A program made the translations under genes and the position numbers. From contig JAATFV010000101.1 in the NCBI GenBank assembly GCA_015655015.1, positions 1 to 64,000 of the forward strand: 64,000 nucleotides of DNA, given 5' to 3'. Below are positions 55,578-64,000 of this stretch, one piece after another (position 1 is the first letter of the stretch; the number at the start of each line of letters is the position of its first letter). A model generated the notes under the pieces. The model worked only from the letters and a program-made list of their open reading frames with translations, made no database searches and was not told where the DNA came from. The DNA is from Chitinophagales bacterium (GTDB lineage Bacteria > Bacteroidota > Bacteroidia > Chitinophagales > Chitinophagaceae).

Positions 55578-55609
55578 TAAACATATGAAATTTTTTAAAC
55601 ACCCCAAAA
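55578..55609 (-). promoter_or_regulatory. Candidate antisense promoter at the susC start codon
   Basis: On the minus strand TTTTG (55605-55609), a 19-base spacer and TATGTTTA (55578-55585) match TTTG-N19-TAnnTTTG except in the last base. The box touches the A of the susC ATG. Confidence 0.4.
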
Positions 55610-58600
55610 TGGGTGTAAGGGACAGCTATTGGTTGCTTAAGTCCATCTTAATCATGAAACTAACGCTAATACTATTACTCTTTTTCAATCTCCATGTGAT
55701 TGCGGATGTCCATTCGCAAACAAAGGTGACCCTCAATCTCAAAGCGGCGGATTTCAAGAAGATCATTTCCAGCATCGAGAAGCAAAGTATTTATCACTTT
55801 ATTTATAGCTAACGCAAGATACCCTTGCTGCGGAAAATGGATATTAATGTCCGGAATGAAGAGGTATCCCGGCTGCTGGATGATCTGATGGCTAATTCCG
55901 GTTTTAAATACAGCGAGCTGGCCAATCACCTGATCGTGATCACCCAGTCAGAAAATGAGATCAAGGCCAGTAAGTTTACCGGGAAAGTGCTCGACGAAAA
56001 GGGGCAGCCTTTGGTAGGGGCATCCATTCGGATAAAAGGCACGAAGACGGGGACTACTACAGATGTCAGCGGTCAGTTCACCCTGGAGGTGCCGGACAAT
56101 ACCGTATTGGTCATTAGTTTCCTTGGATATGAAGACAAGGAGGTCACCGCTGGTGGTATGGCCTTGCAAACTATTTCCCTGACTCCTTCCAATAAGAGCA
56201 TGAATGAGGTGGTAGTGGTAGGGTATGGTACGCAGAAGAAAGTGAATTTGACCGGCGCCATTGCCACTATCGGGGCTGAAAAATTAGAAGGCCGGCCGAT
56301 GGTGAACCTGGGAGACGGATTGGAAGGGCTGATCCCCAACCTGAATGTGAATATGGCGAGCGGGCAGCCAGGGACAAAAGCCACTTTTAATATCAGGGGC
56401 CTTACCACGTTGACACCGGGGACTACCACTCCTACGACGGTCACTTCCGCGCCGCTGGTATTGGTGGATGGAGTTTCCAGGGACCCGAACCTGATCGATC
56501 CCAATGATGTGGAAAGCGTCACGGTATTAAAAGATGCTGCTTCGGCTGCTATCTATGGGAGCAGGGCCGCGAATGGCGTCATCCTGATTACCACCAGGGT
56601 GGGGAAAAAAGGCCCGCCCCGGCTGAGCTATTCAGGCTCTTACACGACATCACGTCCGACACAGTTAGTGAAACAGGTAAACTCGGACGATTATATCAGG
56701 ATGTTCAATTATGCCAACAGGTCCGGCCAGGCGAGCGGCGGTTATACGACCAGCCCTTTTACGTCGACCGACTCTGCGATGGCGGCGGCTTACCGGAAGG
56801 ATCCCAAAAATAATCCGACGGGTTATGCCGACCCGGGCAATCCAATAAAATACCGGTATGTAGGCAATACGGACTGGATGAAAGTGCTGTATCCCGGATG
56901 GGCTCCCCAACAGCAGCATAATCTATCCTTGTCGGGCGGGCAGGAAAATACGACCTATACGGCAAGCATGGGTTATTACCGGCAGGAGGGATTGGAGAAG
57001 ACCGCGAACCAGGTATTCCAACGGTATACGCCTTCTTTAAAATTGAATAGCGAGCTAACGAAATGGGCTACGGTGAATCTGAGCCTGTCGCTGACGCATG
57101 TCGATAATAATCAGCCGGCTGCCACCCGGATCGGCCAGGGCGGGCCGACGAACGGCGCCTGGCTGCTGTCGAATTTGCCACCGGTGATGCCTGTCCGCAA
57201 TCCTGACGGGCATTATGCGGGTCAGGGGAATTACACCAACCCGGTAGCTGTAAATGATTTGTCCGGAAGGGATATCGATGCTCAGAACGATTTCTGGAGT
57301 ACGGCCAGGATCATACTCAAGCCGGTGAAACATCTTAACATAACAGCCGATTATACCTGGAATTCCTTTGCGGAATTCGAGAAGGCCAATTTAATTCCTT
57401 TCAATGAGTATGGGGTCAACGGAGCATTCCTGGATATCTATCCCTGGACAAATCCCTCACAGGTAACCGAAAACAGGCAGAACAATACGTATAAGGCGCT
57501 CAATGCCTATGCTACTTATGAGAACACATTTTCCCAGGCTCATTATGTTAAGCTGCTGGTGGGTTATAACCAGGAGTATCAGCATTACCAGCTAAGCAAT
57601 TCCCTGGCGAAAAACCTGGTCGATCCTAATCTGCCGGCAATCGGCGTTAACACTGACAGTAAGCCGGCTGTCGGCGGGACAGAGACGGAATCGGCCCTTG
57701 TCGGAACCTTTACGCGGCTGAACTATATTTATAAGAACAGGTATTTACTGGAGATAGATGCGCGGTATGACGGGACTTCGCGTTTCCGGCCCGATAACCG
57801 GTATGTTACTTCTACTTCCGCCTCTGCAGGATGGAATATCGCCGAGGAATCTTTTATGACTGCCATCAGAAGTACGGTCAATCAGCTGAAGCTGAGAGTC
57901 TCTTATGGCCAGCTGCCGGATCAGCTGACACCACCCGGATTACCTTCCTCCACTTCTCAATATCCTTATTTAGCGACCCTGCCGTCAAGTACGGTGCCTT
58001 ACCTGATCAATGGTCAGCCTGGCGTTACGGCCGGGGCGCCTTTATTGATCAGTCCTTCCTTTACCTGGGAAAAGGTGCAGACCAAAAATATCGGCCTGGA
58101 TTATTCTTTTCTGAATGACAGGCTGAACGGAAGTTTTGATTACTTTATTAATGCGACCAAAGATATACTGGTCAATAGCCTTCAGCTGCCGGCGGTATTG
58201 GGTGCGGTTGCTCCACCCGCCAATTCGGCGGATCTGCGGGGGAAAGGATATGAGCTAAGCCTGAACTGGAGGGACAAGGCCCTCGACGGCAAATTATCTT
58301 ACAGCCTGACCCTGAGCTTTGCCAACAACTCCAATGTCGAGGTCACCCGTTATGGCGGCAATCCAACCAACAGTCTGAACGACCTGCGTGTGGGGGAAAA
58401 AATAGGCGATCTGTATGGTTTCGTCAATAAAGGTTTCTACCAGACGGATGCGGAAGCACAGGCCGTCGATAATTCCGCCTTGTCCGGTTATAAATGGCTG
58501 GCGGGAGATATAAAATACCAGGATCTTAATAAGGACGGCAAGATCAACTATGGCGACAAGACGACGACTAATCCGGGTGACGAAAAGCTGATCGCAAATA

Positions 58601-59076
58601 CTACTGCTCATGACAAGATCGGTCTCAGCCTTAATTTATCGTACAGCAATTTTGATTTCACTACTTTTTTCCAGGGCGTTCTAAAGCATGATTTTTATCC
58701 CAATGAATATACCTTCTATGCCTTTCGGGATGATGAATACAGTATTCCTTCGCAATACTCTACTAACTACTGGACGCCGGAACATACGAATGCTTTTTTT
58801 CCGCGTGTCCGGTTTTCCGGTGGCGGCAATGAGCAGCCGCAGGATAAATACATACTGAATGCTGCTTATTTGAGGGTAAAGCAGTTGACGCTGGGATATA
58901 GCCTGCCAAAGATGATCAGCAATAAGCTAAAGGTGCAGCGGTTGCGATTGTATTTCACAGGAGCGAATCTGTTCACCATCACTTCATTGAATAAGAATTA
59001 TGATCCTGAGGTAACTGATTTCAATACCTATCCGCTCAACAAATCCTTGTCCTTTGGTATACAGGCAACGTTTTAG
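55585..59076 (+). pseudogene. SusC/RagA-family TonB-dependent receptor interrupted by an in-frame stop
   Basis: The frame starts at ATG 55585 (signal core MKLTLILLLFFNLHVIADVH) and enters an STN domain. It meets TAA at 55810-55812 (codon 76) and continues in the same frame without further stops to 59076, 1163 codons in all. On either side of the stop the STN domain is continuous (IEKQSIYHFIYS, stop, RKIPLLRKMDINVRNEEVSR), followed by the carboxypeptidase-like domain (LDEKGQPLVGASIRIKGTK), the plug (MNEVVVVGYGTQKKVNLTGA) and a full barrel. A restart at 55825 would lack a signal peptide. It is therefore a recent nonsense mutation, a read-through case or a base-call error. Confidence 0.85.
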
Positions 59077-59106
59077 TTGTATTTCTAAATGCTAATTAAT
59101 AAGAAA

Positions 59107-60849
59107 ATGAAGAATAAACATATATTATATATAGTATGTGCCTTGATGATCGCTATGACTGCCTGTAAAAAGGATAGCTTTCTCAACAGGGCGCCGCTAA
59201 GTGATATCAGTCCGGAGACATTCTTTACCAATGAAGTGGACCTGCAATTGTATTGTAATCAATACTACAAGAATCTCCCCGTGCAGAATTTTTTGCATGC
59301 CGATGATAATTCGGACGATAAGGCTAATCAGACGATCAATCCTCTTTTAGCCGGGACCTATACCATACCCAATGCGGCGGATACGAACGATCTTCCGGGC
59401 ACCGGGGCTTTCAGCGCCGGGGCGACGACGATCAACGGGACCGGAACGAACTGGAATTTCACGATGATCAGGGCCTGTAATTTTTTCCTGGCCAATTATT
59501 CCAAAGCGGCTGTCAGCGACAGTATAAAGAATATCTATGTAGGCGAGACCCTGTTCTTCCGGGCAAACGAGTTCTGGAAAAAGGTGAAGGCCTTCGGGGA
59601 TGTCCCTTATATTAATGTTTATATAACGGATACTTCGAAGACTTATCTGTATGCTCCGAGGACTCCGCATCAGCAGGTAATGGATTCGGTATTGCAGGAC
59701 CTCAATTTTGCCATTGCTCATATCCCGGTGAAACCGCTGCTGGCGCAGACAGGACGAATTACTAAGTATGCGGCCCTTGCTTTAAAGGCCCGGGTCTGTT
59801 TATGGGAAGGTACATACCGGAAGTATTTTTCAGGCGCCGGCGATCCTACTCCTTATCTGCAGGGAGCGGTCGATGCCGCGGAGCAGATAATGGGCTCGGG
59901 CGCTTTTTACATTTATAAAACCGGGAATCCCCAGTCCGATTATTATAACCTGTTCATACAGGAAGATTTAACCGGCAATTCTGAAGCAATATTGCCTATG
60001 AGCTATCTGCCGTCTATATTGATGAATGATATTGACAGGCAGCTGGGGCAGAATGGTGACGGGTATAGCAAGGATTTTGTCCGGTCGTTCTTATGCACGG
60101 ATGGAAAGCCTACTTATCACAATAGTTTGTACCAGGGAGATGATACGCCCGATGATGAAGCTAAGAACCGTGATCCGCGTTATGCGCAGCAGATAGCTAC
60201 AAGAGGCTTCGACCTTTTGAACGGGGATACCATCGTGCTGCCCAGGATAGGGACGACCAATACTTCTACCGGTTATCAATGTATCAAGGGGCGCAGCAGC
60301 AGCCTTGCCGCCTGGGGCGCAGGGCAGTCCGCTTATGATTTCTTTATTTTCCGTTATGCCGAGACCTTGCTGATCGAAGCGGAAGCCAAGGCGGAGCAGG
60401 GACAATGCACGCAGACTGTGTTGGACAATACCATCAACCTGCTGCGCGACCGGGTCGGGATGCCCCATATGATCATTGCCAGCCTGGAGAAGGACCCCAA
60501 TTCCGATTTCCCGGATGTGCCTGTCCTGATCGATGAGATCAGGAGGGAAAGAAGGGTGGAGCTGGGTGCTGAAGGTTTTCGATTTGACGACCTGCACAGA
60601 TGGCATGCGGGGCCGGTGATCAACAATCCGGAAACGATCCTGGGGATGAAGCTGACGCCTGCCCTACGGGCGCAGTATCCCGCAGACCAGGCGGACCAGA
60701 TCGCCAGCATCGTAGTAGACGCCAATGATTATATTCGGGTATACCCTAATTTTACGACCCGTACATGGGATGATAAGATGTATCTGTATCCGGTACCCAC
60801 GGGGGAGATAACGCTCAATCCGAATCTTACGCAGAATCCTGGTTTGTGA
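59107..60849 (+). CDS. SusD/RagB-family outer-membrane lipoprotein
   Basis: 580 residues from ATG 59107, which begins the lipoprotein signal (MKNKHILYIVCALMIAMTAC, then KKDSFLNRAPLSDISPETFF). The ATG at 59089 adds six residues. SusD features are the helix YVGETLFFRANEFWKKVKAF, LLIEAEAKAEQGQCTQTVLD, the segment IRRERRVELGAEGFRFDDLH, and the end LNPNLTQNPGL. It is longer than the other SusD proteins here. It is intact although its susC partner carries a stop. Confidence 0.93.
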   Translation: MKNKHILYIVCALMIAMTACKKDSFLNRAPLSDISPETFFTNEVDLQLYCNQYYKNLPVQNFLHADDNSDDKANQTINPLLAGTYTIPNAADTNDLPGTGAFSAGATTINGTGTNWNFTMIRACNFFLANYSKAAVSDSIKNIYVGETLFFRANEFWKKVKAFGDVPYINVYITDTSKTYLYAPRTPHQQVMDSVLQDLNFAIAHIPVKPLLAQTGRITKYAALALKARVCLWEGTYRKYFSGAGDPTPYLQGAVDAAEQIMGSGAFYIYKTGNPQSDYYNLFIQEDLTGNSEAILPMSYLPSILMNDIDRQLGQNGDGYSKDFVRSFLCTDGKPTYHNSLYQGDDTPDDEAKNRDPRYAQQIATRGFDLLNGDTIVLPRIGTTNTSTGYQCIKGRSSSLAAWGAGQSAYDFFIFRYAETLLIEAEAKAEQGQCTQTVLDNTINLLRDRVGMPHMIIASLEKDPNSDFPDVPVLIDEIRRERRVELGAEGFRFDDLHRWHAGPVINNPETILGMKLTPALRAQYPADQADQIASIVVDANDYIRVYPNFTTRTWDDKMYLYPVPTGEITLNPNLTQNPGL

Positions 60850-60869
60850 TAAGATAAGTTAATTGTAAG

Positions 60870-60902
60870 AGCCGTCTCGTTCATTCGGGGCGGCTTTTTT
60901 GT
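60870..60902 (+). terminator. Intrinsic terminator after the fourth SusCD operon
   Basis: AGCCGTCTCG (60870-60879) and CGGGGCGGCT (60886-60895) form a 10-bp stem with three G-T pairs and a 6-base loop, followed by seven T. Confidence 0.8.
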
Positions 60903-60947
60903 TTTCAGGGTGTCGTAAACAACCCTCTAAAATGTCGTATTCAACCA

Positions 60948-60978
60948 TTGCGGCGGATTGACAGACTGCCTATTTTTG
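60948..60978 (+). promoter_or_regulatory. Promoter of the DoxX-like gene
   Basis: TTG (60948-60950), a 20-base spacer and TATTTTTG (60971-60978) match the Bacteroidota consensus TTG-N19/20-TAnnTTTG exactly. Transcription would start near 60985, 18 bases before the ATG. Confidence 0.7.
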
Positions 60979-61002
60979 GTTAAATATATAAACTCAGCTA
61001 AC

Positions 61003-61380
61003 ATGACAACGAAAACATCAAAAGTTATTTACTGGATCACCACCATCATCATATTTTTATTTGAGGGTGTTATGCCTGCATTTACTTCCCGGACGGAGCT
61101 TGCGAAAGAGGGTATCCGGCATTTGGGTTACCCTGACTATTTTGGGATCATGCTGACGGTCTTTAAAGTAGCGGGCGGCATTGCGATCACCATCCCCGGG
61201 ATACCTGTGCGGATAAGGGAATGGGCTTATGCGGGGTTGGGGTTGGAGCTGATCGCTGCTTTTATAAGTCATTGGGCCGTCGATGGTCTGAACGGGCAGA
61301 CGATCTTCCCGCTTGTTGTTTTTTCGATACTGGCGGTGTCTTATGTACAATATCACAAGCTGCACCGTGTATATAACTGA
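61003..61380 (+). CDS. DoxX-like membrane protein
   Basis: 125 residues from ATG 61003, which fits the promoter at 60948-60978. Four hydrophobic helices are visible (VIYWITTIIIFLFEGVMPAF, YFGIMLTVFKVAGGIAITIP, WAYAGLGLELIAAFISHWAV, IFPLVVFSILAVSYVQYHKL). The motif LGYPDYFGIMLTVFKVAGG is typical of the DoxX-like group (PF13564). The function is not established for this group. It is a single-gene unit. Confidence 0.85.
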   Translation: MTTKTSKVIYWITTIIIFLFEGVMPAFTSRTELAKEGIRHLGYPDYFGIMLTVFKVAGGIAITIPGIPVRIREWAYAGLGLELIAAFISHWAVDGLNGQTIFPLVVFSILAVSYVQYHKLHRVYN

Positions 61381-61468
61381 GGCATAGTTTTTGAGTCCTG
61401 CGTGAGGTTGATTTTTTATCTTGCAATTCCCGATTAATATTTATATTATTGCAAAATCCAATTATCGT

Positions 61469-61897
61469 ATGAAGAGACTCATTCTTAGCGTTTTATTTCT
61501 GCCTTTCGCGGGCCACGCCGGATTTAACGGTGTCTATTCCTCATCAGAAACATTAGTAGAAGTACGTTCAGGAACCTGGCCGATCAACCTGGAGCGGAAT
61601 ACTGAAAGATCGGGGACGTCTTATGCTCTTATATTCCGGGATCAGCAGGTCATGAATGCGCAGGTGTTGGATACCCTGGAATTCGCGAACCTGGAGCAAC
61701 TGAAATATTTAGAGAAGGCGTTGACGGTTCTGAAAGCAGGGCATAACGGAGATATTGCAAAATTTAAGGATTATACGATCAAAAGGGCCGACAAAAAGTA
61801 TGAAGGGGTCTGGTATATATTGCAGCCCAAATACGGCACGACTGATTTCCAACAACCGGAAGCCGACATTCTTACTAAAACCATCAGGGGATTGTGA
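61469..61897 (+). CDS. Small exported hypothetical protein, tandem paralogue 1
   Basis: 142 residues from ATG 61469, which begins the signal peptide MKRLILSVLFLPFAGHA. The mature part is not a family I recognise. It is clearly related to the protein encoded at 62012: shared blocks are RTGTWP/RSGTWP, FRDQQ, the FANLEQLKYLEKAL helix, NGD-AK-KDY-IKRAD and FQQPEADILTKTIRGL. No catalytic motif is apparent. It probably acts in the periplasm or outside the cell. Confidence 0.7.
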   Translation: MKRLILSVLFLPFAGHAGFNGVYSSSETLVEVRSGTWPINLERNTERSGTSYALIFRDQQVMNAQVLDTLEFANLEQLKYLEKALTVLKAGHNGDIAKFKDYTIKRADKKYEGVWYILQPKYGTTDFQQPEADILTKTIRGL

Positions 61898-62011
61898 ATA
61901 TCTGACCGAAAGGAGATATAATAAATCGTGTTTTTGTTCGTTATATCGGATCAAAACAGGTAGCAGCACTTAAATTTCTAAAATTCCGAATACCCAGAAA
62001 AGCATACTGAT

Positions 62012-62449
62012 ATGAAAAAGTTTATTTTTTTATTCCTGTTCATACCTTTTTTATCAAAAGCAAAGGCGCAGTTCACGATCACCAACACTTCTACTATTAG
62101 TCTTGCTGAGCCGCGGACGGGGACATGGCCTTTAGAATTGCAACGGGTAGTAAAAGAGTCGGATACTATCTATATACTTTCTTTCCGGGATCAGCAATAT
62201 CCCAACCAGGTGAATATGTCAACCCTTAAATTCGGAAACCTGTCGCAGCTGAGATATTTTCAAAAAGGTCTGGCAGCCTTAAAGAATGGATCCAACGGGG
62301 ATGAGGCAAAATATAAAGACTATTCGATCAAACGTGCGGACGTACAAAAAGAGGGGATCACTTATATTCTGACGGGTACTCTCGGAGAGATCATAAATTT
62401 CAAACAGCCTGAAGCTGATAAGCTGATGAATGCTATCAAGAGTCTGTAA
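62012..62449 (+). CDS. Small exported hypothetical protein, tandem paralogue 2
   Basis: 145 residues with signal peptide MKKFIFLFLFIPFLSKAKAQ. It shares the blocks EPRTGTWPLELQR, LSFRDQQY, FGNLSQLRYFQKGLAALKNG, KYKDYSIKRADVQKEG and FKQPEADKLMNAIKSL with the gene 114 bases upstream, so the pair arose by tandem duplication. After its stop codon, in the same frame, 62459-62515 reads AKLVNAIRDQLLSLFRNG and stop, echoing the KLMNAIKSL end. I do not recognise the function. Confidence 0.72.
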   Translation: MKKFIFLFLFIPFLSKAKAQFTITNTSTISLAEPRTGTWPLELQRVVKESDTIYILSFRDQQYPNQVNMSTLKFGNLSQLRYFQKGLAALKNGSNGDEAKYKDYSIKRADVQKEGITYILTGTLGEIINFKQPEADKLMNAIKSL

Positions 62450-62573
62450 TCTACTACCGCTAAACTGGTGAACGCTATCAGGGATCAGCTATTATCGCTG
62501 TTCCGGAATGGCTGACCGGGGAAATGATAAAATTTACGTACATTCATTTTCTTTCAAAAGTAAAATGGATCGT

Positions 62574-63551
62574 ATGAAGAGAATTTCCACTCTAATTCAA
62601 GGGGTCATCCATAATATGGTAATGACCTCTTTTGCATTTTTATCTATAGTCCCGATCACGCGGGGCAATTCTTTCCGGTCTGAGAATCCGCCGCCTTTTC
62701 CCGTTGAGGGGAGGTGGGATATCACTGTAAATCAGGGTGGAAAAGAGGCGCCTTCCTGGCTGGAGATCCAGCGTTCCGGGGAGCGCACGCTGGTGGGCCG
62801 GTTTGTGGGTGGAGGGGGCAGCGCCCGTCCTATATCAAGGGTCAGTTACAGTGATGGAAAGATAAGTTTTTCTATTCCGCCTCAATGGGAAAGGGAGGAC
62901 AGGGATCTTTCTGTCGAAGGTATTTTTCAGGGGGATAGTTTATCGGGATCGATGACGGCTCCTAATGGGAAACAGTACCAATGGGTGGGGCGTCGGGCTC
63001 CTTCTCTTTTGAGAAGCGGTGAGCCTGTATGGGCGGCTCCTGTCGCTCTTTTTGACGGTACTGACCTGAAGGGTTGGCATGCCATGGGGAACAACCAATG
63101 GCTGGCGGAAGCGGGTGTTCTCCGCAGTCCCCGGTCCGGTTCCAATATCGTTACGGATGCCAGCTTTACCGACTTTAAATTACATATCGAATTCCGGTAT
63201 CCGAAGGGGAGCAATAGCGGTGTCTATCTGAGAGGGCGGTATGAGCTGCAGATCGAGGATACGGGTGGAACGGAGCCGGTGAATAATCAGCTGGGCGCGG
63301 TCTATGGATTTTTGTCTCCCAGCGAGAAAGCGGGGAAGGAGGCGGGTGAATGGCAATCCTATGATGTTACCCTGGTGGGAAGGCTGGTCACGGTGGCGTT
63401 GAATGGTAAGACGGTGATCTGCAACCAGGAGATTCCCGGTATTACGGGCGGGGCGATTGACAGTAAGGAAGGGGAGCCGGGCCCTATTTATTTACAGGGG
63501 GACCATGGGCCGATCGAGTTTCGCAATATTGAGATCACGACGGTGAAATAG
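62574..63551 (+). CDS. DUF1080-type protein (3-keto-disaccharide hydrolase domain), exported
   Basis: 325 residues from ATG 62574 (ATG 62565 adds three). A signal or anchor lies at about 12-30 (IHNMVMTSFAFLSIVPITR). A beta-rich domain of unknown type follows at about 35-140 (GRWDITVNQGGKEAPSWLEI). The C-terminal 185 residues are a LamG-like DUF1080 domain: LFDGTDLKGWHAMGNNQWLA, HIEFRYPKGSNSGVYLRGRY, and the ending YLQGDHGPIEFRNIEI. Characterised members act on 3-keto-glycosides. The substrate here is unknown. Confidence 0.87.
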   Translation: MKRISTLIQGVIHNMVMTSFAFLSIVPITRGNSFRSENPPPFPVEGRWDITVNQGGKEAPSWLEIQRSGERTLVGRFVGGGGSARPISRVSYSDGKISFSIPPQWEREDRDLSVEGIFQGDSLSGSMTAPNGKQYQWVGRRAPSLLRSGEPVWAAPVALFDGTDLKGWHAMGNNQWLAEAGVLRSPRSGSNIVTDASFTDFKLHIEFRYPKGSNSGVYLRGRYELQIEDTGGTEPVNNQLGAVYGFLSPSEKAGKEAGEWQSYDVTLVGRLVTVALNGKTVICNQEIPGITGGAIDSKEGEPGPIYLQGDHGPIEFRNIEITTVK

Positions 63552-63553
63552 TT

Positions 63554-63593
63554 TCCGGTGTCTATCGATGTTATCCGGTGTCTATCGATGTTA
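63554..63593. repeat. Perfect 20-bp tandem repeat, two units, after the DUF1080 gene
   Basis: TCCGGTGTCTATCGATGTTA occurs at 63554-63573 and again at 63574-63593 with no change. It starts two bases after the stop codon and runs into the terminator stem. Confidence 0.92.
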
Positions 63594-63625
63594 AATAAGG
63601 GGAAGTAACACTTCCCCTTATTTAA
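63591..63625. terminator. Bidirectional intrinsic terminator between DUF1080 and glutamine synthetase genes
   Basis: TTAAATAAGGGGAAG (63591-63605) pairs perfectly with CTTCCCCTTATTTAA (63611-63625) around a 5-base loop. The A/T-rich outer part gives a T-run on either strand. It lies between two convergent genes. Confidence 0.8.
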
Positions 63626-63637
63626 TAATTTATATTA

Positions 63638-64000
63638 TCAGGCTACTCTTTCTGCTAATTCTTCTACTTCTACCATAGCTGATTTTACCGTTTTGATAAT
63701 CCGGCCTGCTACTTTATAAGGATCGGCGGCGCTGTTGGGGCGGCGATCTTCCAGCCAGCCTTTCCATCCTCTTTCTACGGTGCCGATCGGTATTCTAATG
63801 GAAGCGCCTCTGTCGGACACTCCGTATTTAAATTCGTGGATAGCGGCTGTTTCATGTTTGCCGGTGAGACGGAGGTGATTATCCGGGCCATATACTTCGA
63901 TATGTTCCCTGATCACCGGGCGGAAGGCTTCACAGACTTTCGCGTAAACCTCTTCGCTGCCGCAGGTCCGCAGGAGTGAATTAGAGAAGTTGGCATGCAT
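63638..64000 (-). CDS. Type II glutamine synthetase, C-terminal part (5' end outside window)
   Basis: The last 120 residues of a eukaryote-like glutamine synthetase. The segment HANFSNSLLRTCGS, then LRLTGKHETAAIHEFKYGVS, then the active-site strand DRGASIRIPIGTVERGWKGW and LEDRRPNSAADPYKVAGRII are diagnostic. The conserved Glu of KHETA, the Arg of ASIRIP and the Glu-Asp-Arg of LEDRRP belong to the glutamate and metal-binding site. The gene continues beyond base 64000, so the ATG at the very edge is internal. It converges on the DUF1080 gene with a shared terminator. Confidence 0.93.
   Translation of the reverse strand: MHANFSNSLLRTCGSEEVYAKVCEAFRPVIREHIEVYGPDNHLRLTGKHETAAIHEFKYGVSDRGASIRIPIGTVERGWKGWLEDRRPNSAADPYKVAGRIIKTVKSAMVEVEELAERVA

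Overview
The window comes from a Bacteroidota genome, most likely family Chitinophagaceae. The evidence is five SusC/SusD outer-membrane uptake pairs, FecR anti-sigma factors with a DUF4974-type C-terminus, GldA/GldFG-type ABC transporters, several exact TAnnTTTG promoter boxes of Bacteroidota type, and a type II glutamine synthetase. No rRNA, tRNA, CRISPR array, insertion sequence or phage gene was seen.

Layout. 1-6595: end of a SusC gene, a SusD lipoprotein, a GldA-like ATPase and a fused GldF/GldG-like permease carrying a roughly 280-residue low-complexity insert. 6920-16327: ECF sigma, FecR anti-sigma, SusC, SusD and a secreted HExxHxxGxxH zinc protease. 16679-25045: a second sigma/FecR/SusC/SusD set ending in a thioredoxin-fold protein. 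25104-29654: a small barrel-like protein, a thioredoxin-family relic, an MqsA/Panacea-type antitoxin with a collapsed toxin gene, and a GH92 mannosidase. 29850-42690 (minus strand): sigma/FecR/SusC/SusD, a DUF4843-like lipoprotein, a PKD-like lipoprotein, and a second GldA plus GldFG pair. 42800-53313: a NarL-type two-component pair, a barrel-like protein, endonuclease III, an MFS transporter, a second TPR histidine kinase, a START-domain protein and a GH29 fucosidase. 53493-60849: a fourth sigma/FecR/SusC/SusD set whose SusC is cut by an in-frame stop. 61003-64000: a DoxX-like protein, two tandem paralogous secreted proteins, a DUF1080 protein and the C-terminal part of glutamine synthetase.

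How the genes work together. Each sigma/FecR/SusC set fits the known trans-envelope relay: ligand binding to an STN-domain SusC is passed to the inner-membrane FecR, which frees the sigma factor to transcribe susC/susD. None of the four complete sets carries a glycoside hydrolase. Their partners are a protease, a thioredoxin-fold protein, DUF4843/PKD lipoproteins and an ABC exporter, so peptide or other non-polysaccharide ligands are more likely than glycans.

Most interesting signal. In all four complete sets the FecR-SusC gap holds an intrinsic terminator pointing against susC, 69-82 bases before the susC start codon. Three of the four also share a leader motif and a nearly identical start-codon context. 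This predicts short antisense RNAs over each susC leader, similar in layout to DonS of Bacteroides fragilis. Other notable points are the SusCD-GldA-GldFG linkage seen twice, the nonsense codon in the last SusC, and the degraded toxin next to an intact antitoxin.
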